This document shows, piece after piece, positions 52,701 to 61,017 of a DNA stretch of 64,000 bases. The notes under the pieces are model-generated. The model did no database searches. It was not told where the DNA came from and saw only the letters and a program-made list of their open reading frames with translations. The stretch lies in contig NZ_MTSB01000008.1 of NCBI RefSeq assembly GCF_002093745.1, positions 124,001 through 188,000 of the forward strand, written 5' to 3'. Numbering within the stretch: position 1 is the stretch's first letter; each line of letters begins with the position of its first letter. A program made the position numbers and the translations under genes. The DNA is from Pseudomonas graminis. GTDB lineage: Bacteria > Pseudomonadota > Gammaproteobacteria > Pseudomonadales > Pseudomonadaceae.

Positions 52701-53391
52701 TCAGGTAGCCCTTGTTGATGATGTATTGAGTGGACACGGTATCGCCCAGAAAGACATCGGCCTGGTTGAAGGCCACGGCATTGATGGCGTTCTGGAACGA
52801 GGGATAGAGCTTGAGAATCGCGCCCGGGTAGGTCGCTTCGACCTCCGCCGCCGGCAGGTAGTGATAGACCATGCTCAGGCGCATGCCTTGCAGGCCTTCG
52901 TTCAAAGGGCGCGTTTCTCCGACCCGGGTGACCAGCACGGGCTGGTCCACCGAATAGGGCTGTGACAGCCTGATGTTGCGCTCAACGGCTTCGAAGCCAT
53001 TGGCGGTGCCCAGCAGATCGACCTGGCCTGTCACCAGTGCCCTGATCGCGGCGTCACGGCTCGCGAAGCGCTGGACACGAACGGGGAGGTCCAGCGCATC
53101 CGAAATGATGCCAGCGTAATCAGCCGTGATGCCTTCGTAATCGTTGCCTGAAATGGTGATATCGAAAGGCGGGTAATCGGGGCTCGAGGTGCCGAGAATG
53201 AGTTCGCGCCGACCGCGTACCCACTGCCATTGGCTGCTGTCCAGCTTCACGTCCATGTGCGCCGGGCTTGAACGACCGAGCAGGGTGTAGTGATCGGCCA
53301 TGTCAGGGCTGGCCTGAGCCACCCAGCCCATGCATAGGCCCGTGGCCAGCAGTAATAAGTGTCTGAAGCGCTTGGGCATCCGGTCTCTCAC
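49762..53391 (-). CDS. BvgS/EvgS-type hybrid sensor histidine kinase
   Basis: A 1209-residue phosphorelay sensor. After a signal/anchor (HLLLLATGLCMGWVAQA) there are two tandem periplasmic solute-binding-like Venus-flytrap domains (about residues 45-285 and 290-535) and a membrane helix (about 552-570). Then come a PAS domain (about 580-700), HisKA with ATMSHEIRTPMNAVIG, and the ATPase domain (LSNLVSNAIKFT, DSGIGIS, GAGLGLVICRS). A receiver follows (RILVVDDHPANRMLL, phospho-Asp in VADCNMP), then a C-terminal Hpt (LAHRIKGAARI). The GTG at 53391 overlaps the regulator stop; MPKRF at 53379 is an alternative. Confidence 0.94.
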   Translation of the reverse strand: MRDRMPKRFRHLLLLATGLCMGWVAQASPDMADHYTLLGRSSPAHMDVKLDSSQWQWVRGRRELILGTSSPDYPPFDITISGNDYEGITADYAGIISDALDLPVRVQRFASRDAAIRALVTGQVDLLGTANGFEAVERNIRLSQPYSVDQPVLVTRVGETRPLNEGLQGMRLSMVYHYLPAAEVEATYPGAILKLYPSFQNAINAVAFNQADVFLGDTVSTQYIINKGYLNNVQMSNFGKHEANGFSFAVRYENTQLLGIINQTLKAIPVDERIDISRRWNTGSDLMLTDQKLQLTQREERWIAQHPTVRVVVNEAYAPLTFFDAKGNFRGITADLLELVRLRTGLKFDVKRSPSLTDMQNQVTEGKADMIGALVSSDEREDRLSFSRPYVDNSFVLVTRKDPGSPGHLEQMDGKRLAITQGSPMLGWLRNSYPKVVPLEIDNPFQALDMLALGRAEGAVISLLSANYFLSSGIFEERLQMTATLGEDPALISMATSRNAIELSSILDKALASIAPQDLAAINNRWRAYTPSSANWHDYQRLIYQILIGASLLLLGLLAWNAWMRRQIREREAAERALGDQFEFMSALVNGTPHPIYVRDREGLLRICNDSYLRAFSARREDVIGKSVTEGVPGNASEASEYAADYEQVMASNTAMILDRPLRIGERQLTIYHWILPFRDSLGEVQGIIGGWIDISERRQLIEELQSAKEQADAASRAKSTFLATMSHEIRTPMNAVIGMLELTLKRADQGELDRSAIEVAYSSANDLLDLIGDILDIARIESGRLALNPERANLRQLVESVVRVFDGLARQKDLSLVLALDSRINTDVLIDPLRFKQILSNLVSNAIKFTQYGQVKISLQAGDSADPQQLHLHVTVQDSGIGISAEDQQRLFEPFAQVDNTGQMARTGAGLGLVICRSLCMMMGGSLQLDSERGQGTRISMDLVLTTLEPLSHQSEALQPSTSARHALRILVVDDHPANRMLLCQQLGFLGHHCEVAEDGAQGLAQWKADSFDLVVADCNMPIMNGYDMASAIRAQERTADQPRCPVWGFTANAQQDEIERCRAAGMDDCLFKPISLSMLSERLTAIAPLARTPLPFSLDSVSNLTGHQPERVERLIAQLLQSNHEDRLTLARLILEGNRAQTRDLAHRIKGAARIISASRVVEACDELEKACEADMTDEQFHRGQKDVELAMIELEDALLMQQAKTA

Positions 53392-54014
53392 ACTAGCGAG
53401 TTGCGTTTTGCCATCTCGATAAGTTCTACCAAGGTTCTGGTTTTCAGTTTTTGCATCAGTCGCGTTTTGTAGGTGCTGACGGTTTTGTTACTGAGAAACA
53501 TACCCTTGGCGATTTCCTTGTTGGAACGCCCTTGTGCAAACAATTGCAACACCATCAGTTCACGGTCATTGACCAACTTGAACAGCTCCAGCTCACTGGT
53601 CTGCCCATCTTCACGCACCGCACACGTCAATGCCTGGCTGGGAAAGTAATTGTAGCCGGATAATACTGCTTTCACCGAACTGAGCAATTCGCTTAGATCT
53701 TCCTGTTTGCAGACATAACCGGAAGCACCCGATTGCATGCAGCGAATCGCAAACAGATTGGGGGTCTGCGAAGTCAGCACCAGAATCTTGGACGACAGCC
53801 CCATCGTGTTGAAGCGGGCCAGCACTTCAAGCCCGTCGAGCTTGGGGATGCTGATGTCGAGGATGATCAGGTCGGGCATGCATTCGCGAACCATTTGCAT
53901 CGCGTCGACACCGTTATCGGTTTCGCCGACCACTTCATAATTCTCGTTTTCCAGAAGCATTCTTACAGCCATCCGGATAACCGGGTGGTCGTCGATGATA
54001 AAAACTGAGTTCAT
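53388..54014 (-). CDS. LuxR/NarL-family response regulator, partner of the hybrid kinase
   Basis: A 208-residue BvgA/EvgA-like regulator. The receiver (SVFIIDDHPVIRMAVRMLL; phospho-Asp in LIILDISIPKLDG) is followed by a LuxR helix-turn-helix near residues 145-205 (LVNDRELMVLQLFAQGRSNKEIAKGMFLSNKTVSTYKTRLMQKLKTR). The ATG at 54014 starts the receiver; the 36-residue upstream extension looks non-coding. Four-base coupling to the kinase gene indicates one operon. Confidence 0.92.
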   Translation of the reverse strand: MNSVFIIDDHPVIRMAVRMLLENENYEVVGETDNGVDAMQMVRECMPDLIILDISIPKLDGLEVLARFNTMGLSSKILVLTSQTPNLFAIRCMQSGASGYVCKQEDLSELLSSVKAVLSGYNYFPSQALTCAVREDGQTSELELFKLVNDRELMVLQLFAQGRSNKEIAKGMFLSNKTVSTYKTRLMQKLKTRTLVELIEMAKRNSLV

Positions 54015-54361
54015 ATTCCATTCCATAACAAGCGGCGAATAAAGCGCGCACCTTAGCTCAGATGTTCGGGCAGGCACATAAAGAGACTTGCTCAACAGAC
54101 ATATATAGGAAAAGTCCTGCAATAATTAGCGTATCGGAGTACGTAAAAGCCTACGCAGAACACAAGTGTGTTTAAACGTTAACGCGTTGTTCAGCGGGGC
54201 AGGGGGTTATGATGACCGGGTTGTTTATTACTTTCTGGAATCATCACTCATGTTTAACGTTGATTTCCTACGATTCCAAACGTGAATTCATAACCGTCAT
54301 GATCATTTATCGGTGGCGTGCAGGTAGTTGTTGTGCGCTATCGAGTCAGGCTCACGGGGGA
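54015..54361. promoter_or_regulatory. Upstream region of the response-regulator operon
   Basis: 347 bases without a gene. An inverted repeat AACACA-AG-TGTGTT at 54159-54172, next to GTTTAAACGTTAAC, is a candidate operator. AT-rich DNA lies near 54090-54130. No terminator separates it from the receiver gene upstream. Confidence 0.4.
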
Positions 54362-54754
54362 TCAGGCCGGAACGCGTTCCAGCAGACGGCGCAGGTCAGG
54401 ACCGTGCAGGGGTTTGCTCAGACAACCCAGCAATGGCAGGTCGCGATGCATGGCCAGTTGCCGCAGGTTTTCAAGCTGTGCATCGGGCACGCCGCTGAGA
54501 AGAATGGCCTGGCGCAGCAGCCCTTGCCGCGATGCTTCACTGATCAGGTCGATGCCCGGCATGTCTGGCAGGCACTGATCACAGAGCAGAAGCCCGTATG
54601 GCTCCGGGCTGCGCTGCATCGCACTCATGGCCTCCGCTGCGGTGAGTGCGGGGGTGAGCAGGAAGTAGCCCTGGTTATTGAGCAGCACCTGGGTGGCGAT
54701 CAGTTGAAAGGGGTGGTCCTCCACCAACAGGATGCGCAGGCTGTGTTTGGACAT
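54362..54754 (-). CDS. Stand-alone receiver-domain protein
   Basis: A 130-residue protein made only of a REC domain (LRILLVEDHPFQLIATQVLLNN; phospho-Asp in LLCDQCLPDMPG; Lys in GCLSKPLHGPD). It has no output domain. It lies 347 bases upstream of, and codirectional with, the BvgA-like regulator. It could be a phosphate sink or a competing partner of the hybrid kinase (inference). Confidence 0.85.
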   Translation of the reverse strand: MSKHSLRILLVEDHPFQLIATQVLLNNQGYFLLTPALTAAEAMSAMQRSPEPYGLLLCDQCLPDMPGIDLISEASRQGLLRQAILLSGVPDAQLENLRQLAMHRDLPLLGCLSKPLHGPDLRRLLERVPA

Positions 54755-54954
54755 GAGTTTTCCGGAATGGCCCTGGCAAGGCGTTCAGGCACCGGCAGAC
54801 GGCATACACGCCGGCAAATGTCGCAGGCATACGGATGACGTGCCGATGCGGCAGTTGAAGTGGCTGGAATTATTGAGGGATGCAAGAAAAGCTGCGATAG
54901 GACCCGTCTGACAAGCATGTAGGGCTTGTCTGAGTTTTCAGGTCGGGGCACTCT

Positions 54955-54996
54955 GGCCCGCCAAACGGCTGATGCTGTTCAGCCATTCGGCGGGCC
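54955..54996. terminator. Two-part hairpin after dgt
   Basis: GGCCCGCC / GGCGGGCC outer stem and a GGCTG / CAGCC inner stem, 14 bases after the dgt stop. No T run, so terminator status is uncertain. Confidence 0.45.
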
Positions 54997-55010
54997 GATG
55001 GAGCGTGTAT

Positions 55011-56336
55011 TTACCCGGAGCGGCCGGTCATTTCCCGTGCCATTTCACTGGCGTAACTGTCGGTCATGCCCGCGATGAAGTCGATCATGCGCAAGAAAGA
55101 CGCATGCAATGACGCTTTGGGGTCGGGCGCGCTGTTGCCCAGCAGGTCGAGGATACGGCGGTGCTTGAAAGACGGTGTTCTGCCGCCGAACTGCTCGACC
55201 GCTGCCCCGCAAAACGCATTGAGCAGGATTTCCAGCGTGGTGTACGCGCCGATTTCGTGCAGCGTCTTGCGCTTGTCCTGGAAGATCTTCTTGCGCGCCA
55301 TGTCCTTTGCGTTCAGCACGCAGCGTTTGGCCGGGCCATGCATGTGCTCGACCAGATCACCGGGCAGGGTACCGGCAAGCAGTGCGTCCTGTTGCTCGAC
55401 GAACGCCCGGGCCGCCGCATTGGTCAGGTGCTCAATGGCCTTGCCCCGCAGGATGGCCAGCTTGCGCCGGCGTGAATCGCCCGGCCCCAGTTGCCGATAG
55501 GTTTCCGGCAGGTCATCACCGACCAGCCCGAGCAGCAGTGACTCGACTTCCGAGTAGTCGAGCAGGTCCATCTCCAGGCCGTCTTCCAGGTCGATCAGGG
55601 CATAGCAGATGTCGTCGGCAGCTTCCATCAGGTAGACCAGCGGATGACGTGCCCAACGCTGTTCTTCAAGCTGCGGCAGACCGAGCTTGCCGGCAATCTG
55701 CTCAAGGATCGGCAATTCGCTCTGGTAGCAGCCGAACTTGTGTTTCTTGTAGCCCAGCGAATCGGCGTGACGGGCCGTCCACGGGTATTTGAGGTAGGTG
55801 CCCAGGGTGGCGTAAGTCAGGCGGGTGCCGCCGTCGAACTGGTGATATTCCAGCTGCGTCAGCACGCGGAAGCCCTGCGCGTTGCCTTCGAAATTGAGGA
55901 AGTCGTTGCGCTCGGTTTCGCTCATTGCGTCGAGCCAGCCGCGCCCGGCGGCCTGGTTGAACCAGTTGCGAATGGCATCTTCGCCGGAGTGGCCGAAGGG
56001 CGGGTTACCGATATCGTGAGCCAGGCAGGCGGACTGCACGACCATGCCCAGGTCGCTGGGGTCGCACCAGTCGGGCAGGGCGGAGCGCAGTGTTTCGCCG
56101 ACACGCATGCCCAGCGACCGGCCGACACAGCTGACTTCCAGCGAGTGGGTCAGGCGTGTATGGATATGGTCATTGCTGGACACCGGGTGAACCTGTGTCT
56201 TGCGGCCCAGGCGGCGGAACGCCCCGGAGAAGATGATGCGGTCGTGGTCCTTGTGGAATGGACTGCGCCCGAGCTCTTCGGGGCTGTGCAGGGTCTTGCC
56301 GAGTCGTTCGCGGTTAAGCAGGGTTTGCCAATCCAA
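55011..56336 (-). CDS. dgt: Deoxyguanosinetriphosphate triphosphohydrolase-like protein
   Basis: A 441-residue HD-superfamily enzyme that removes triphosphate from dNTPs. The metal site is seen in THSLEVS (His64), [15 protein letters not shown] (His107-Asp108) and the [16 protein letters not shown] segment. The N-terminal [26 protein letters not shown] is characteristic of dGTPase-like proteins of this length. Confidence 0.9.
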   Translation of the reverse strand: MDWQTLLNRERLGKTLHSPEELGRSPFHKDHDRIIFSGAFRRLGRKTQVHPVSSNDHIHTRLTHSLEVSCVGRSLGMRVGETLRSALPDWCDPSDLGMVVQSACLAHDIGNPPFGHSGEDAIRNWFNQAAGRGWLDAMSETERNDFLNFEGNAQGFRVLTQLEYHQFDGGTRLTYATLGTYLKYPWTARHADSLGYKKHKFGCYQSELPILEQIAGKLGLPQLEEQRWARHPLVYLMEAADDICYALIDLEDGLEMDLLDYSEVESLLLGLVGDDLPETYRQLGPGDSRRRKLAILRGKAIEHLTNAAARAFVEQQDALLAGTLPGDLVEHMHGPAKRCVLNAKDMARKKIFQDKRKTLHEIGAYTTLEILLNAFCGAAVEQFGGRTPSFKHRRILDLLGNSAPDPKASLHASFLRMIDFIAGMTDSYASEMAREMTGRSG

Positions 56337-56432
56337 GGAGGTCGCTCCGTCAATAATTGTCGCCTAGCTTCCCGGTTCGCCAGGCGTGCCGCAAGGCCTT
56401 GAATCGTGACAACCGGAAACAGGTCTCGTTAA

Positions 56433-56468
56433 AAAGCAAATGCCCGCCCCGGAATCCGGGGCGGGCAT
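56433..56468 (-). terminator. Intrinsic terminator of the yqjDE-like operon
   Basis: A 13-base perfect stem ATGCCCGCCCCGG / CCGGGGCGGGCAT (56440-56468) is followed on the minus strand by TTTGCTTTTTAA. Confidence 0.85.
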
Positions 56469-56509
56469 GTGCATTCATGCAAGCTTGAGTCATGCAAAAC
56501 CGCAGGCGA

Positions 56510-56866
56510 TCAGAGTCTGCGGTTGCGATTCTGCAGGGCACGGCTCTGCATGGCCACCTTGACCAGCGGCGTCAGGGTGATGCCCAGCTTCAACAGGCGA
56601 CCGAGCAGGCTGGTGCGACCGGTCTTGGCGCGCTTGCCACTCAGAAAGCCCAGCAGGGCGACCGAGCCCACTCCCCAGAGCGGCGCGTGGCGAAAGCCCA
56701 ATGCGCTTTTCCAGTCATGGCGAATGCCCCGAAAACGTTGCAACGGCTGCAGCAGCTGCGTCGATTCGTGGCGTATTTCCTGGCGATGCATCTCCATGCG
56801 CAAGCGGATCAACGCTTTGCGCAATTCGCGACGGGTATTGCTCTGGTGCGATTTGGGTTCACTCAT
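56510..56866 (-). CDS. YqjK-like protein, small basic protein of the yqjDE locus
   Basis: A 118-residue basic protein with a heptad-like start (RRELRKALIRLRMEMHRQEIRHESTQLLQPLQ, possibly a coiled coil) and one hydrophobic segment (GVGSVALLGFLSG). It overlaps the upstream holin-like gene by ATGA. Its product is unrecognised; the E. coli yqjDEK order suggests a YqjK counterpart. Confidence 0.7.
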   Translation of the reverse strand: MSEPKSHQSNTRRELRKALIRLRMEMHRQEIRHESTQLLQPLQRFRGIRHDWKSALGFRHAPLWGVGSVALLGFLSGKRAKTGRTSLLGRLLKLGITLTPLVKVAMQSRALQNRNRRL

Positions 56867-57255
56867 GGCATCAATCGCTCACGGTCATTGGCCAGTTCTT
56901 CGAGGGTCGCGTGGAACGGCGACGATTCGTCGAAGATAGCTGCCTTCAGGCGCAGTCCACAGAAGACCGCGGCCAGAAAGTAGAACGTACACAGGCCGAC
57001 GATACCGGCCAGTCGGTAGCTGTCCCACAGCACGATCAGCAGCAAGGCCGAAAGCCCGGTCAGCAACAGCAGACCGAAAACCAGAGCCAGGCCTGCAAAC
57101 AGCAACAGGCTGACCGTACGTGCTTTCTGCTCCTGCAACTCGATGCCGAACAGTTCGACGTGGGTGTGCAACAGGCCAAGGAATGCAGCGCCGAGGCGCC
57201 GCGGTGAAGAGCCCGGGGTCCCCTCGGGCGTGGCAGATTCCGTTCCCAGAGTCAT
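56863..57255 (-). CDS. Phage-holin-superfamily membrane protein (DUF1469/YqjE)
   Basis: A 130-residue protein with two close membrane helices (SLLLFAGLALVFGLLLLTGLSALLLIVLW and GIVGLCTFYFLAAVFCGLRL) after a hydrophilic start with ELFGIELQEQ, typical of YqjE/DUF1469. It lies five bases after the DUF883 gene. Probably envelope- or ribosome-associated, as its partners are. Confidence 0.85.
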   Translation of the reverse strand: MTLGTESATPEGTPGSSPRRLGAAFLGLLHTHVELFGIELQEQKARTVSLLLFAGLALVFGLLLLTGLSALLLIVLWDSYRLAGIVGLCTFYFLAAVFCGLRLKAAIFDESSPFHATLEELANDRERLMP

Positions 57256-57259
57256 GATG

Positions 57260-57574
57260 TTAGCGCCTTGTGGCCAGCAGGCCGATCAGAAAGCCGACAC
57301 CTGCGGCGATACCGACTGACTGCCAGGGGTTGTTCTGAACGTAATCTTCGGTAGCGACCACGGCCGCTTCACCGCGCTCGCGAAGCGAGTCTTCAGTGGT
57401 TTTCAGCGTTTCCTTGGCACGCAGCAGGCTCTCACGGATCTGGGCACGCAGTTCATCAGCCTGCTCACCTGCCAGGGACGCGGTGTGCGCCAGCAGCTTT
57501 TCAGTATCGGCAACCAGTACCTGGAAGTCGGCTCTCAGGATTTCCTGAGCATTCTGTGCGGTTTCGCGAGCCAT
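57260..57574 (-). CDS. DUF883 (YqjD/ElaB) tail-anchored protein
   Basis: A 104-residue protein with a long charged helix (residues about 5-75) and a C-terminal membrane helix (NPWQSVGIAAGVGFLIGLLATRR). The glycine-rich GVGFLIGLL is typical of DUF883. ElaB/YqjD anchor ribosomes to the membrane in E. coli. First gene of the three-gene operon. Confidence 0.88.
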   Translation of the reverse strand: MARETAQNAQEILRADFQVLVADTEKLLAHTASLAGEQADELRAQIRESLLRAKETLKTTEDSLRERGEAAVVATEDYVQNNPWQSVGIAAGVGFLIGLLATRR

Positions 57575-57828
57575 GATTTTCTCCGTTTGGGTAGCGTATG
57601 GATGTTTCGAGTACAGGGCATTCCTGAAGGTTCACTTCGATTGTCGTATCGTGCCTGATCAGGCCGCCCACTGCCGCTGCACCTTACTCCAAAAGCGGGC
57701 GGCAAGAAAAACCGTAACGACTGGACGAATTGGGGGGTTCCGTATTTCTGGCCATTGGCTATGCTCCACACGCGTGAGCACAGGCATGGCATGCACAGAT
57801 GAGCGCAATGGGCTGAATGGAGAGAGGC

Positions 57829-58899
57829 ATGGAGCGGCTGTATTCCCTGCAGGGGCTCAGGGGCGTCGCCGTACTGGGTGTGGTGTTGTTTCACATGATG
57901 TCGGTCGAGAGCAAGTTTTCCGGAGGGGATATTCTCCTGCCGCCGCTGCTCGATTTTTTTCAGTTGGGTGTCGATCTTTTTTTCGTCATCAGCGGATTCG
58001 TGATGGTGATTGTCAGCCGTGGCCGTTTTCAGAGCGGCCTCGAGGCCCGGCGCTTCCTGTTCAATCGGGTGTCGCGGATTTACCCCACGTACTGGCTGTA
58101 CTTTTTCATCACCCTGGCGGTATTTCTGGTGCAGCCGGGGATGGTCAACAGCGGGCACGGTTCGTCGAATCTGCTCATGTCCTTCCTCCTGCTGCCCAAT
58201 GACAAGGTGCTGCTGGTGATGGTCGCCTGGTCACTGCTCTTCGAACTGTGGTTCTACGTGATGTTTTCGGGTTTTCTGCTGTTTCGCGAGCGCGGTCTGC
58301 CGCTTCTGCTGGGCGGCTGGGCACTGATCATTATTGCGTTCAATGCGCTGGCGGACTGGCAGGACTATTCACCCGCACTGAAAATCATCCTGCACCCTTA
58401 TGCCCTCGAGTTCATCCTCGGCGCGGCGCTGGCACTGTTCTTCTATGGACGCCATAGCGCCCGCATGCCGACGTCTGCCGTGTGCGCCTTGTTGGGTGTT
58501 GCGCTGCTGGTGGCTGTGCCACTGATCGGGATCTACCGGCTTTACGACAGTCAGGGTTTATTGCGCATGCTCATGGTCGGCGGCACATTCGGCACGCTGG
58601 TGCTGACCCTGGCCTTGCTGGAGCGCCGCAAGCGGCTCGTCGTGCCGGGTTTTCTGGTCGCCGTCGGGGACATGTCCTACACGATTTACCTATCTCATCT
58701 GCTGGTGCTCGGCGTGATCGGTCGGGTCTGGAGTCAGGTCGGGGCCTGGCCGGAGAGCTATCTGGACAACCTTTTTTTCGCCGTACTGATGATGGCCGCG
58801 GCAGTCTGTTATGGCTGGGTCGGTTACCGCTGTTTCGAGAAGCCGGTGCTGGACCGCGCCAATGCGTTCAGCAAGACGCATTTCCGGGTGTCGACGTGA
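57829..58899 (+). CDS. Acyltransferase 3 family (OafA/YrhL-like) membrane protein
   Basis: A 356-residue protein with about ten membrane helices. The N-terminal signature MERLYSLQGLRGVAVLGVVLFHMM contains the conserved His, and LGVDLFFVISGFVMV and FLFNRVSRIYPTYW (R-x10-R) are conserved in Acyl_transf_3. It may acetylate an envelope polysaccharide or lipid. ATG at 57829 follows GGAGAG by about five bases; the ATG at 57817 overlaps that site. No polysaccharide genes are nearby. Confidence 0.85.
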   Translation: MERLYSLQGLRGVAVLGVVLFHMMSVESKFSGGDILLPPLLDFFQLGVDLFFVISGFVMVIVSRGRFQSGLEARRFLFNRVSRIYPTYWLYFFITLAVFLVQPGMVNSGHGSSNLLMSFLLLPNDKVLLVMVAWSLLFELWFYVMFSGFLLFRERGLPLLLGGWALIIIAFNALADWQDYSPALKIILHPYALEFILGAALALFFYGRHSARMPTSAVCALLGVALLVAVPLIGIYRLYDSQGLLRMLMVGGTFGTLVLTLALLERRKRLVVPGFLVAVGDMSYTIYLSHLLVLGVIGRVWSQVGAWPESYLDNLFFAVLMMAAAVCYGWVGYRCFEKPVLDRANAFSKTHFRVST

Positions 58900-58957
58900 T
58901 ACTGCGGTGGGCCTAGAATCAGTGCTCGGTTGTCACGTATTCGCCGAGGATCCATTC

Positions 58958-59200
58958 ATGCCACCCGAATGCCAGCTTTTAAGCACCGTGGGATGCCCGT
59001 TGTGTGAGGCCGCCGAAGCGGTGCTGCAACCGCTCGCGATTGAACATGGCTTGCTGGTCGAGCTGATAGACATCAGCGAAGATGAGCGGCTGTTCGAGCG
59101 TTACGAGTTGCGCGTCCCTGTGTTGCGCCGTGTCGACACGGGCGACGAACTGGAGTGGCCGTTTGAAGTGCCGCAGGTTGTTTCGTTTCTCAGCCATTAG
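58958..59200 (+). CDS. Glutaredoxin-like DUF836 protein
   Basis: An 80-residue thioredoxin-fold protein. The CPLC motif lies at about residues 13-16 (STVGCPLCEAAEAVL), followed by LVELIDISEDERLFERY and VPVLRRVDTGDELEWPF with the cis-proline. Its target is unknown. Downstream of the acyltransferase by 58 bases. Confidence 0.85.
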   Translation: MPPECQLLSTVGCPLCEAAEAVLQPLAIEHGLLVELIDISEDERLFERYELRVPVLRRVDTGDELEWPFEVPQVVSFLSH

Positions 59201-59230
59201 GCTCTTTCTCCACTTCAGGCTTTGCGCGCA

Positions 59231-60160
59231 TTGAATATCGACACCCGTATCAAGTTTCGGCATCTGGTCTGCTTTCTCGAAGTGGCTCGGCAGGGCAGTC
59301 TGGCGCGGGCATCCGACGCGTTGGCGATCAGTCAGCCTGCGTTGTCCAAAAGCCTCAAGGAGCTGGAAACCCTTCTCGCGACTTCGCTGTTTGTGCGCAG
59401 CAAAAGCGGTGCGGCGCTGACCGAGGCCGGGGTTGCGTTCATGCGTTTCGCCGGCCCCAGCGTGCAGTCATTGCGTGACGGGGTCAGCAGCTTGCGTTCG
59501 GGTGAGCACGACACGGTCACGGCCAGGCTGGGCGTGCTGTCCACTGCCGAGAGCCAGTTGGTGCCCGACGTCATTCACCGGCTGCACGAGCGCCACCCGG
59601 CTTTGATCGTCAGTGTCATGACCGGCCCGAGTGCCTATCTGTTGTCGCAACTGAGGGTCGGAGAGCTGGACCTTGTGGTCGGGCGAATGACGGACAGCCC
59701 GCAGATACAGGGGCTGACGTTTGAGCATCTGTACAACGAGTCCATGACGCTGGTGGTGCGCAACGACCACTCGCTGCTGGCTGCGCCCCTCAGGCCTGAA
59801 AGCCTTGAGCAGTTTCCGCTGGTGTTGCCGCTGGCGGGCACCACCATTCGCAAGTTCGCCGACAGCCTGTTTGTGCAATGTGGCATTCGGATGCCACGCC
59901 AGCGGCTGGAAACCCTGTCGCTGACCCTGAGCCGTCGTTACGTGCAATGCAGCGATGCGATCTGGATTGCGCCGCTGGATGCCGTGTCGCTGGAGTTGAA
60001 AGGTGGCACGCTGGTCGAACTGGACATGGGCATTCGTGAACCGGGCGGCTCGGTGGGGTTGTGCAGCAATCCGGCTTTGCCGCTGACCCGCGCCGCGCAG
60101 TGGTGCGTGGATGAATTACGAGCGGTCGGTGAGGCTTATCGGGAAGGGCAGTATGCATAA
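59231..60160 (+). CDS. pcaQ: LysR-family regulator PcaQ of protocatechuate catabolism
   Basis: A 309-residue LysR-type activator, with the HTH at IKFRHLVCFLEVARQGSLARASDALAISQPALSKSLKELE and a type II periplasmic-binding ligand domain. The PcaQ-like NIDTRIKFRHLVCFLEVARQGSLA start, position beside pcaHG and the adjacent operator support PcaQ. I use TTG 59231 (spacing of about 11 from an AGG); TTG 59222 is the alternative and no ATG fits. Codirectional with pcaHG, not divergent. Confidence 0.88.
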   Translation: MNIDTRIKFRHLVCFLEVARQGSLARASDALAISQPALSKSLKELETLLATSLFVRSKSGAALTEAGVAFMRFAGPSVQSLRDGVSSLRSGEHDTVTARLGVLSTAESQLVPDVIHRLHERHPALIVSVMTGPSAYLLSQLRVGELDLVVGRMTDSPQIQGLTFEHLYNESMTLVVRNDHSLLAAPLRPESLEQFPLVLPLAGTTIRKFADSLFVQCGIRMPRQRLETLSLTLSRRYVQCSDAIWIAPLDAVSLELKGGTLVELDMGIREPGGSVGLCSNPALPLTRAAQWCVDELRAVGEAYREGQYA

Positions 60161-60173
60161 CCATATGGTTATG
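60156..60173. promoter_or_regulatory. PcaQ operator upstream of pcaHG
   Basis: CATAACCATATGGTTATG is a perfect 18-base palindrome, 115 bases before the pcaH start and overlapping the pcaQ stop codon. ATAACC-N4-GGTTA matches the PcaQ site ATAACC-N4-GGTTAA described for Sinorhizobium (recalled from the literature). Confidence 0.82.
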
Positions 60174-60287
60174 GATCGCAGGTTTTATTTCAGTTCTCCA
60201 TAAGCATGGATCGCGCGACACTTCGCCACAGCCTGTAGCGCAAGTGACTGACGCTCGCGCGCCCATAAGAAAAACAAGGAGAACGCC

Positions 60288-61007
60288 ATGTCTGCTGCGG
60301 ACAACAGCCGCTTCGTCATTCGTGACCGAAACTGGCACCCCAAAGCCCTGACGCCCGACTACAAGACCTCGATCCTGCGTTCACCACGCCAGGCGCTGGT
60401 CAGTATTCCGCAATCCATTTCCGAAACCACCGGCCCTGATTTCTCGCACTTGACGTTCGGCCAGCATGACAATGACCTGCTGCTCAACTTCAATAATGGC
60501 GGGCTGCCCATCGGCGAGCGCATCCTGATTGCCGGCCGGGTCTGTGATCAGTACGGCAAGCCGATCCCTCATACGCTGGTGGAAATCTGGCAGGCCAATG
60601 CCGGCGGTCGCTATCGTCACAAGCGCGACGCTTATCTGGCCCCCATCGACCCTAATTTCGGCGGCGTCGGACGAGCGTTGACCGACAGCGAAGGCCATTA
60701 CAGCTTCCGCACCGTCAAGCCCGGGCCGTACCCGTGGCGCAACGGCCCCAACGACTGGCGTCCGGCGCATGTTCATGTGTCGATCAGCGGCCCGTCGATT
60801 GCCACACGGCTGATCACGCAGTTGTATTTCGAAGGTGATCCGTTGATTCCTATCTGCCCGATCGTCAAGGCCATCGCCAACCCGGACGCCGTCCAGAGCC
60901 TGATCGCCCGGCTTGACCTGGCCCTGGGCAACCCGATGGATTGCCTGGCGTACCGCTTTGATATCGTTCTGCGCGGTCAGCGCAAGACTCACTTCGAAAA
61001 CTGCTGA
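60288..61007 (+). CDS. pcaH: Protocatechuate 3,4-dioxygenase beta subunit
   Basis: A 239-residue subunit with the non-haem Fe(III) site. It cuts protocatechuate between the hydroxyls to beta-carboxymuconate with PcaG. The metal-ligand tyrosines and histidines fall in [34 protein letters not shown] and the middle [11 protein letters not shown]. An AAGGAG ribosome-binding site lies ten bases upstream. Confidence 0.96.
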   Translation: MSAADNSRFVIRDRNWHPKALTPDYKTSILRSPRQALVSIPQSISETTGPDFSHLTFGQHDNDLLLNFNNGGLPIGERILIAGRVCDQYGKPIPHTLVEIWQANAGGRYRHKRDAYLAPIDPNFGGVGRALTDSEGHYSFRTVKPGPYPWRNGPNDWRPAHVHVSISGPSIATRLITQLYFEGDPLIPICPIVKAIANPDAVQSLIARLDLALGNPMDCLAYRFDIVLRGQRKTHFENC

Positions 61008-61017
61008 GGAGGCCGAC

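Noticed and set aside
54209..54838. 209-residue plus-strand frame opposite the receiver gene
   Set aside because: Antisense to the stand-alone receiver, which has intact REC motifs; no recognisable domain.
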